A DNA stretch of 10,103 bases, taken from assembly GCA_036939975.1 (NCBI GenBank), contig JALLPB010001381.1, positions 1-10,103 of the forward strand, given 5' to 3'. Both the position numbers and the translations under genes were made by a program. The notes beneath the pieces were generated by a model. That model had not been told where the DNA came from. It saw nothing but the letters and a program-made list of their open reading frames with translations, and did not search any database. Positions within the stretch are counted from its first letter, which is position 1, and the number at the start of each line of letters is the position of its first letter. Shown piece by piece: positions 1-6,800 of this stretch. The stretch comes from Cyclostephanos tholiformis (lineage: Eukaryota; Bacillariophyta; Thalassiosirophyceae; Thalassiosirales; Thalassiosiraceae).

Positions 1-2
1 CA

Positions 3-587
3 AGTGGCGACAAGCTCTTTTTCATCGCCCATACGATCGGCACGTTGACTCGTGAGTGGCGGCTCGTCCGGGTTGCATTCCAGGACTCCATCTCGCTCTA
101 CCCTGCCGCCCTCCAAGACGGTTGCTTCCTTGTCGAGTTCTACATTTCGCACCCAAACGACGTACGCTGCAACGCTATCAATCAGCGTTTTTGGTTGCAA
201 TATCGCGATCATATCGCCCCCACTTTTGGGCATGTTGATAGCCATCTCATCACACCTTCCGACACATCCGAGAGCAGAGCTTTGCAACTCAATCTGATTC
301 CAGTTCGCTGTTGGGTGAATCTTACCCACAGCAACACCTTCATCCATGGTCCTTTCGACTTTGTGACCGTTTGGGGTCGCAAAACACGCGACCGTGTGGG
401 TCAACAGGATTGGGATGTACTTTGCAGCAAATCCTCCATGTTTGTCAACAAGGTGCCATCGTTTTCTCTACCGACGTATTCCATCCATTCGGACCGCGGC
501 GTCCACACAATTCTCCCAAATTCTCTGGCTGTCTCCGATTTCATCGACTCGCCAGCTTCTTCGGCCATTCGACCCGGCATTGGTTGA
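3..587 (+). CDS. pol: Pol polyprotein, C-terminal fragment of the upstream element copy (partial)
   Basis: The reading frame is open from the window edge to a TGA at 585-587 and encodes about 194 residues equivalent to the last part of the complete pol at 3808-9432. A start codon inside the window is not expected, since the protein begins upstream. The segment is the conserved post-integrase C-terminal domain, with the shared motifs LFFIAH, REWRLVRVAFQDS, RFWLQYRD and HGPFDF. By hand count 18 residues differ from the downstream copy, while 25 codons differ synonymously, which suggests the domain has been kept by purifying selection. No frameshift or premature stop is present. Confidence 0.9.
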   Translation, partial: SGDKLFFIAHTIGTLTREWRLVRVAFQDSISLYPAALQDGCFLVEFYISHPNDVRCNAINQRFWLQYRDHIAPTFGHVDSHLITPSDTSESRALQLNLIPVRCWVNLTHSNTFIHGPFDFVTVWGRKTRDRVGQQDWDVLCSKSSMFVNKVPSFSLPTYSIHSDRGVHTILPNSLAVSDFIDSPASSAIRPGIG

Positions 588-616
588 CAAAAGGTCTTCT
601 GAGCTACCCCCAATAA

Positions 617-635
617 TTTTTTTTCTTTTTCTTCT
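617..635 (+). promoter_or_regulatory. Pyrimidine tract downstream of pol stop
   Basis: A run of eight T followed by CTTTTTCTTCT begins 30 nt after the upstream pol stop. It is preserved at 9458-9476 although its flanks differ by indels. A U-rich box near the 3' end of retroelement RNA can assist plus-strand priming or 3' processing; which role applies here is unknown. On this strand it is pyrimidine-rich, so it is not itself the polypurine tract. Confidence 0.4.
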
Positions 636-735
636 GGCATATCGCCGCAGTTGTCCAAATGGATCATTGCCCTATGTTGTTGCAACGAGGAAACGATATT
701 TAGCTCAGTTATTGCGCTCCAGCAATTGGTATTGG

Positions 736-790
736 GTCTGACTCTCACAATTTGCAATCAGATTTACACGATTTGCAGTCTGACTCTCAC
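736..790 (+). repeat. Short direct repeat, two perfect 13-bp units
   Basis: The unit GTCTGACTCTCAC occurs at 736-748 and 778-790, 42 bp apart, with ATTTGCA also repeated between them (750-756 and 771-777). In the second inter-element region both units survive but are degraded, so the duplication predates the split of the copies and seems unconstrained. Confidence 0.5.
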
Positions 791-846
791 CCCAGTCCCT
801 CCAGCTGTTTGACTCGGCTTGCCTCGTCTTCTAATTTAGGGTCGCT

Positions 847-867
847 TAAGTGAGCTGGACTCACTTA
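847..867 (+). other. Hairpin A (8-bp perfect stem, 5-nt loop)
   Basis: TAAGTGAG pairs with CTCACTTA around the loop CTGGA. The counterpart at 9687-9707 keeps both arms exactly and changes only the first loop base (ATGGA). Conserved arms with a varying loop suggest the fold, or a protein site with dyad symmetry, is maintained. It sits in the presumed LTR. Confidence 0.6.
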
Positions 868-884
868 TCAGCCATTTGGGACTG

Positions 885-921
885 GTGTCACGAGTGTCAC
901 TTCTTGACACCTTCGTGACAC
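885..921 (+). other. Hairpin B (9-bp + 6-bp stem with compensatory change)
   Basis: GTGTCACGA (885-893) pairs perfectly with TCGTGACAC (913-921). Inside it GTGTCA (894-899) pairs with TGACAC (905-910) around a 5-nt loop, with a 2-nt bulge at 911-912. In the second copy C891 is T and its partner G915 is A, so pairing is kept. This may be an RNA structure in the LTR transcript, or a cluster of TGTCA/TGACA protein half-sites. Confidence 0.65.
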
Positions 922-993
922 ATGTGTGATACCTCCTGGAAATAGCGTAGTCTAAAAACTAGCTATAATCTTTCCCTTCTAGCCACACTTAAG

Positions 994-1005
994 TGGTGCT
1001 CCATG
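994..1005 (+). promoter_or_regulatory. Primer-binding site candidate (tRNA 3' end complement)
   Basis: TGGTGCTCCATG begins with the TGG that pairs with a tRNA CCA end and lies 136 nt upstream of the gag ATG. It is identical in both copies within a diverged leader. The complement ends in TGGAGCACCA, which fits the acceptor arm of eukaryotic tRNA-Ile(UAU) as I remember it; that assignment is tentative. Six nucleotides further on, AATCGAACCCCC (1011-1022) resembles the complement of a tRNA T-arm and is also identical in both copies. Confidence 0.5.
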
Positions 1006-1129
1006 AAAATAATCGAACCCCCACATTCTACCCATCCTTTGCCATTGAGCTATTCCCCCATTCGACCCTGCCGGTCTGCTCCTCCCGTGCGATATCAGCA
1101 GGATTCTTGACGAGCGGTACTCTCGAAGA

Positions 1130-3613
1130 ATGAGCGTCAATAACGCTGCGGTGTCTATCCGAGGCGAGATGAGCTTTGCACCCCTCGACCTCGTCGAGGC
1201 TCGCGTCGGCAGTAATTCCCTCAAGCTCTACCCCCCTATCTCGAAGGACATGCCCGTCTGGGAGCGTGGGCATGCTTTTCAGGTTAACAAGGCCGCCCTC
1301 GCTAATCTACCGGCGGATATTAGCCTCATCTTGGACGCCTTCGGCGCCCAGCTCAATTCGAGCTCGACGGTCGAAGGCATTATCAGCGACTGGCGTCGAG
1401 TCTTCAAGGAACGATGGATGGACTTCTCTCATCTGAGTATTCTCTCTTTCCATCGCTCCGATGGCAATCGCCTTGACAACACGACCACCGCGGCTGACCG
1501 CTCGGTTCTTCTCCCCATCACCGACGGACCCCTTGCGAATTCTCGCAAGCAGGACGTGAAGTTCGTTCGCGTCAATCTGACGCTCGACTTTTCGACCAAA
1601 CAGGGGCTCATCACCTTAAACCCCTATCCTGTTAGTACCATCCTTCGCACGTCGTTCTATATCGAGCTGCCCCAAGGCAGTCGCCAGGTCCAAGACGGAA
1701 ACGGGAACGCTTACCAGTTGGTTTCTTTCCTCGGCACCGACGACCTCCGTACCTTGACACGTGAGCAAGTGCTTACCGACATATTAGATGTCGTTCAGCA
1801 AACCGGCCCCATGCTGCTTCGTGCCTCAGACTTCAATCTTCAGGTTGCAAACACGGACGCCCACGACATCGCCCGTGACATCGATCACAAGATCTTGACG
1901 ATGGCTTGGCACCAGATTTGCGCTTCCGTCTTCGAAGAAATCTGTACAGGTTATACGAATCAGCCCCAGGCCGCCCTCGACCACATCAAGCAAAGCTTCG
2001 TTGATTCAGACGGCAATGCAGTCTGCATCCCTGTGTATGCGTATTATCAACGCATGATGAGCGCAATGCGCCCATTCGCGAGTGACGAGCGATTCCCGAA
2101 GAGCGTTTGCAACGCACTCATCGACGGAATGGACGGCCGTCTCCTCCGAGTTTTCAAAAAATATTATCCCGATCACTCAGTCCTCCACAACCTCTCCGCC
2201 ACTTTCCAACGCGAGCGCTTTCGTCAGATCCTCGCGGCCATGCAGACCGCTGAAGACGAGGTCTATTCCATCTCCGACATTGCCCGCGAGTCAATCGGCG
2301 GCCAGGCCTTCCATGCGACGGCGTACGCAAGCCAGTGTGAGCGCACTCTCGAGCGCTACCCATCAGGTGGCGGATACTCCTCCGGCGACGGCTATCGTTC
2401 AGACGGAGGATATCGCTCCGACGGTGGTCGATCTGACTCTTCGCGAGGATCCCGGGGCGGTTTTGGACGTCATCACAAATGTTTCGGGTGCGGGAGCACC
2501 CAGCATTCATGGATCAAAGAGAAAGTCATCGTGTGCCCAAATAAGGACAAGCCCGGTGTCAAGGAAGCCGCCGAGAGGAACTATCAGGAGTACATCGCAA
2601 ACTCCCGCAGGCGAAACAAGAAACGTAAGGAGTCCAAAGAAAAACCAGCATTCGACTACTCCAGCCTTAGCGCCAAGGATAAGGCTGCGGCTAGGGAGGG
2701 TGTCCTCGCTGATTTATGCATCGGGGCCCGCAGCGACGAGGCATCCACAATCACTCAGGACTCTTATCGCGCTAATGACCGCCCTCGTGACACCAAGAAA
2801 GGGAAGATGACGATCCTCGTTATCGACGTTTCCGTCCTTTCATCAAACAGCAGCAACAAAAGTCTGCTACCGGCGCCAATTGTGACAAACTTCCCCCACA
2901 TTTTGCTGCAACTAGGGACCGAGTTGGATTGCCCCAGGTGCCCGGTTTTGCGCTGCGTCATCGATACTGCAGCTGCTTTATCTACAGGGAACTTTCATTT
3001 CATCGCCGCAGTTGCGAAACGTTATCCCCATTGCGTGGCAAAAATATTTGTCCCCGAAGATTACAATCCAATAGTACTCTCCGGCATCGTGCAACGCGGT
3101 GGCGAATCCGTTTCCACCGAGCTCACGGTTGGCTTCCAATTTTACCTGCCGTACCTCACGAAGGACGGCTCGCCCACCAGCATTGTGATAGCAACGGGCC
3201 CGCATGTGACCGTGAATCTCATCGTTGGCCTTCCCTTCATCCAGGCGACTCGGGCGATTATCGACTTATCCGACGATGTTGCCGACCTCCGCGAGTTGGA
3301 CGCCCCTCCCTTCCCCATCGAATACCGCCGCGCAACGGTGCACGTACCTGTTATCGAGGAAGGCGTCGACCGCCCCGTTCATCTATCGGCTTCTGAGTCC
3401 GCAATCATCCAAGATGTCGAACGCCTCGAGGCGTATTTTCTCAACTTTGACGAGGGAATGGAGGGGACTAGTTCCCGGCGCGTCTCTTTTGGATCGAGCC
3501 CCGGAAAAAACTTCCCATCCTTCACTCCTCCACCCGCGTCCCCAAATGGGTTTGTGGACTCTAGCATGGAGTATTACAGTGTTCCGGGTATGGGGCCCGA
3601 TTCATTCCAGTGA
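1130..3613 (+). CDS. gag: Gag-protease polyprotein (ORF1) of Ty3/gypsy-like retrotransposon
   Basis: This 827-residue protein is expected to form the cytoplasmic particle, bind element RNA and supply the protease. Residues 1-405 have no motif I can name and fill the capsid position. Residues 410-446 are a Gly/Ser/Tyr/Arg/Asp-rich linker with YRSDGG repeats. A zinc-knuckle-like C451-x2-C454-x4-H459-x9-C469 follows; the last spacing is longer than the usual x4. A basic patch lies at 491-505. Residues ~600-710 form a retropepsin with D612 in DTAA and the flap-distal IVGLPF at 698-703; residues ~727-827 are an unassigned tail. The ATG has A at -3 and aligns with the downstream copy. The TGA at 3611 overlaps a splice donor. 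ORF1 carrying the protease while ORF2 starts at RT is unlike most Ty3/gypsy elements. Confidence 0.88.
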   Translation: MSVNNAAVSIRGEMSFAPLDLVEARVGSNSLKLYPPISKDMPVWERGHAFQVNKAALANLPADISLILDAFGAQLNSSSTVEGIISDWRRVFKERWMDFSHLSILSFHRSDGNRLDNTTTAADRSVLLPITDGPLANSRKQDVKFVRVNLTLDFSTKQGLITLNPYPVSTILRTSFYIELPQGSRQVQDGNGNAYQLVSFLGTDDLRTLTREQVLTDILDVVQQTGPMLLRASDFNLQVANTDAHDIARDIDHKILTMAWHQICASVFEEICTGYTNQPQAALDHIKQSFVDSDGNAVCIPVYAYYQRMMSAMRPFASDERFPKSVCNALIDGMDGRLLRVFKKYYPDHSVLHNLSATFQRERFRQILAAMQTAEDEVYSISDIARESIGGQAFHATAYASQCERTLERYPSGGGYSSGDGYRSDGGYRSDGGRSDSSRGSRGGFGRHHKCFGCGSTQHSWIKEKVIVCPNKDKPGVKEAAERNYQEYIANSRRRNKKRKESKEKPAFDYSSLSAKDKAAAREGVLADLCIGARSDEASTITQDSYRANDRPRDTKKGKMTILVIDVSVLSSNSSNKSLLPAPIVTNFPHILLQLGTELDCPRCPVLRCVIDTAAALSTGNFHFIAAVAKRYPHCVAKIFVPEDYNPIVLSGIVQRGGESVSTELTVGFQFYLPYLTKDGSPTSIVIATGPHVTVNLIVGLPFIQATRAIIDLSDDVADLRELDAPPFPIEYRRATVHVPVIEEGVDRPVHLSASESAIIQDVERLEAYFLNFDEGMEGTSSRRVSFGSSPGKNFPSFTPPPASPNGFVDSSMEYYSVPGMGPDSFQ

Positions 3614-3797
3614 GTGTTACCACTGCCGTTCCGGGTGTGCTTCGGTCAACAGATTACACACCGGCATCGAACACTGTTGCATATCCACGGGGAATTGAGT
3701 GCTATATAATTATTATCTAAGCACACAGCCTCTATTAAACCCATTCATATATCTGACCCCGCATTCATTACGGTATCTCATACATCTGTGACGATAG
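3610..3797 (+). other. Predicted GT-AG intron joining gag-pro and pol in frame
   Basis: GTGAGT (3610-3615), a full match to the GTRAGT donor core, overlaps the gag stop. CTGAC (3753-3757) fits the branch-point consensus CTRAY, and the first AG after it is 3796-3797, 41 nt from the branch A. Removing these 188 nt regenerates Gln827 (CA|G) and continues through Ala-Arg-Ile into the pol ATG. It deletes the gag stop (TGA 3611) and both nearest pol-frame stops (TAA 3736, TGA 3754). The exon side of the donor (CCA) is weak. Splicing is inferred from sequence alone. The plant Ogre elements are a precedent for an intron between protease and RT. Confidence 0.6.
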
Positions 3798-3807
3798 GGC
3801 GCGTATC

Positions 3808-6800
3808 ATGTCCTCCGTCCCCCCATCGGGACCGCATGACTCATCGCGAGTCCCATCAGCAGCGCTGGACTCCATTCGGGTAGCGCCCAAACCTTCATTT
3901 CGTGCAAAGAAGAAGGCGCGGAACGTGTTTTACGACGATCGTGGCTTCCCGGACCAATCGTCTGATTACGATAATCTCCTCCACAACATTGACGGCGGCG
4001 TGGTTCTCCGCCGCCGAAAGTTCGTTGCCCCAACCCTCGATATTGATGACCCACTCTTCAACTTCACCTTTTCCGAGGATCGCGACGGACCCCAACTTGC
4101 GAAGGACCTGGACCTCTCCCATTTGGAACCTGCGCAACGCGATCGAGTAACGGCTTTGATTAAAAAATATTGGTGTGTTTTTGACGATCGTGGCACCTTT
4201 GTCCCTGTCAAGCACTACCAGTGCATCATCGACACTGGTACCGCCACCCCTATCGCCATGAAGAATATACGATACGGACCTCGTGAGATCCCTATTATGG
4301 AAAAGAGCATCGCCGCACTCGCGAAAATGGGACAGATTAGGCAAATACACGACGGGCCATGGCTGTTCAAGGCGTTACTCGCACCGAAGCCGCATCAGGA
4401 ACGTGTCCGCAATATTGACGACTTCGTCTGGCGTTTCTGCGTCAATTACATTCCGCTAAATCAGGTCACGCGTCTCATTGCATACCCGATCCCGCGCTGC
4501 GACGATGCTGTCGAGTTCGCCTTCCAAGGGTTTTGGATGTGGCTATACGACGCCGTCATGGGTTATCACCAGATCTCTGTCGCACCGGAATCGCAGGATA
4601 AACTTGCATTCCAAGGCCCAAACGCGATTAAATGGACTTACACGGTTATGCCATTTGGCCCCACCAATGGCCCAGCTACCTTCATTATGATGATCCACGA
4701 CATCGATAGTGTCTGGAAGGAGGCTGCCTCTTTGTTGGGTCTGTCGATAGGCAATCATGTCGATACTAAAATCATTGTGGATGATATCATTAATTGGGGC
4801 GACTCCTTCGACACGGCACTAAAATATATTGAATGCCAACTTCGCGTCGCAAAGGCATATCGCCTCACGTTGAGCCTAAAAAAGAGTCATTTCTTCCCAC
4901 GGCGTTTTGAATTCGTCGGGATCGACGTTTCCCCTGACGGCAACCGTCCGGCAATGTCAAAGCATGACCTCCTCCGCACCTGGCCAACCCCGACGGTCGT
5001 GCGTGATATTGCCAGCTTTGTTGGGTTCCTCCAATTTTACAGCAAATTCATCCCATGCTTTGAACTACGAATCGAACCCCTCCGCAACATCATGCTAAGG
5101 GACTACACTGAGCCAATCGGTGATTTGTGGACCGCGGAAGCTCAAGAATGTTTCAATTCACTTCGCACGTCGATCTTGGATGACCCCTGCCTTCGGAGAT
5201 TCGACCCGTCGAAGTTGACTGTGCTCCGAACAGACTTTTCATCTAAGGGATTTGGTTACGTCGTGTGTCAACCTGACGCCGACGACATATCCTTGTCCCT
5301 CGTCGCCGAATTCATGTCTGGTAACGGTTTTCGTTTCTTGACAAAACATGATAAAGGCACGTTGCACCCTGTCGCATTCGGTAGCCGGCGCGCCCGCGGC
5401 AACGAAAAATATCTCCACTCATACCTAGGTGAAGCCTTTTGCGGTGATTATGCCATGAACAAATTTCGCCACATGTGTTGGGGCCGTCGTTTTGTATGGG
5501 TCACTGACTGCTACGCAGTGAAATTCATCCTTTCGTACGATGGCGCGAACCAGGCCATTCTGCGCCTTCAGATGCGCCTGATGGGATGGGACGTGGATAT
5601 TGTCCACCGCCGCAACGAACACCTTGTCGACGCCGATTATTGGTCGCGCCTTGATGCCGACTTATGCTACGACCCGACGTTTCGTACCTATCTCCATCTT
5701 ACCAATCACTTCAAGCATACCAACCCACCACCTGCCGAGATACCGATTGAGGATCGGCACATGCCATACTATCGTGGCCCCCGCCTTCAGCAGCCATGCG
5801 CGCCGCGTGATAATGATATTCCCGGTGAATCACCTCCAGCACCTGTCGATGCGCCAGACCACGCCAATGCAACCTTGCTGGCTCGCATTGTGACAGATGG
5901 CGACCAGGGGTTCACCACCCTCTCCCATCGCCCGGTTCGTTTCGGCTGTTTCAATCCCCCGGGGACATACCCCCAGTCAACCCCACCGAAGGTGCTTTAC
6001 AACGCCGAATTACCTATGATCGCATATTCTGCATCGCACTTCCCTTGGGCCGTTTACGGCTTTAACTCTGGTCACTTCACATCAACAATCGAGCATCGCA
6101 ATTTACCATTCTCAATCGTTCTTGCTTGCGACCCATATACCTACGGCCGAGCCCTTTTCCACGAAGTGGCGAAATGCGACACGGTCCTTTTGGGTGCTAC
6201 TGAGCTCTTGAGTCACATCCGGGGATCCGGCATCATCAGCCCTGTTGACGGCTACCTCATTCATTCACATCGCTACCAGTCTGGCGAGCCCGCCACCATC
6301 TTCTGGTCTCTTCAGGCTTCTATCGTTGAGCAACTTTATGCCATCCGCAAATTACGCATTTTTGTTGCATTCGTACACCCCGACCATGATAGTCGGAGCG
6401 TTACCAAGTTCGTCAATCGACTCCACTCACTTAGCTGGGTCATCACAAAGACTGACTGCAGTTTTCCTGACTACGGCGATTCGGTAGTGGGCACATGCTC
6501 TGTCATTATTGGCGTCCACGGCGGATCGCAGCCAACGGTCAACCCCCTATTGTTCAGGATGCCACCAACTCGTCGGCCGCTTCCCTTATCTTCATTCATA
6601 TGGGAACCATTTAATACCACGGAGTACCAGGTATCGTTTGCTCGTGGTGATACTAAATTCGATGTTCCTTCGGAATCAGCGTCCATGATTGCCACCTCAC
6701 CTACCCCAAAGGTTTCTGCATCGCTCCCCGCGGGTCTTATCATCTTGTACTACCTCCATCGACACGACGGGAATGTCTCCAGTCTTACCGGATCGGCAGT

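Larger units (their letters stand above)
588..1129 (+). other. Inter-element non-coding region 1 (3' UTR, LTR, primer-binding site, gag leader)
   Basis: These 542 bp lie between the upstream pol stop and the gag ATG and hold no convincing gene. In order they contain a pyrimidine tract (617-635), a 13-bp direct repeat (736-748 and 778-790), two hairpins (847-867 and 885-921), a CACTTAAGTG palindrome (986-995), a primer-binding-site candidate (994-1005) and about 124 bp of gag leader. By position it must include an LTR. The TG...CA ends cannot be fixed because the same junctions recur in the second copy and no host boundary is present. TATAAT at 964-969 reads CATAAT in the other copy, so it is weak promoter evidence. 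Confidence 0.75.
1..1262 (+). repeat. Direct repeat, upstream copy (pol tail, inter-element region, gag head)
   Basis: This segment aligns with 8846-10103 over its whole length, and homology reaches both window edges. In the pol tail (3-587 against 8848-9432) I count 49 differences in 585 nt and no indels, about 92% identity. Small indels occur only in the non-coding part, where the offset shifts from 8845 to 8841. Because the repeat contains coding sequence from both ends of the element, it is best read as two neighbouring element copies and not as a 1.26-kb LTR. Confidence 0.9.

Noticed and set aside
401..757. Minus-strand ORFs antisense to the pol tail and UTR (also 9054-9413)
   Set aside because: They are shadows of the conserved + strand pol frame. 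The two copies do not share the same ends, and nothing in the proteins is recognisable.
980..1025. tRNA gene on the minus strand
   Set aside because: GGTTCGATT and a TGGAGCACCA-like end are present, but the T-stem does not pair and no D- or anticodon arm is found. A tRNA-complementary primer site fits better.
1003..1110. Upstream ORF in the gag leader (35 codons from the ATG in the primer site)
   Set aside because: The second copy has an ORF of only 25 codons (9843-9920), and the proteins diverge after the first few residues, so coding conservation is absent.
1..1262. Reading 1-1262 and 8846-10103 as a pair of ~1.26-kb LTRs
   Set aside because: The repeat begins inside pol and ends inside gag, lacks TG...CA ends at the window edges, and homology reaches the edges with no sign of ending. 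Two neighbouring element copies explain it better.
2082..2810. 242-codon + strand ORF within gag in another frame
   Set aside because: It overlaps a continuous gag frame with recognisable knuckle and basic motifs. Its Ser/Thr/Arg-rich composition is typical of an out-of-frame reading of GC-rich coding DNA.
3704..3711. TATATAAT as an internal promoter for a separate pol transcript
   Set aside because: It lies about 100 nt before the pol ATG but also inside the predicted intron, whose 3' part is generally AT-rich. No initiator or other support is visible, and splicing explains the gap better.
3611..3810. Programmed frameshift or stop readthrough linking gag and pol
   Set aside because: Pol is in the -1 frame relative to gag, but that frame has TAA at 3736 and TGA at 3754 after the gag stop at 3611. 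The ORFs therefore do not overlap, and simple readthrough stays in the wrong frame.
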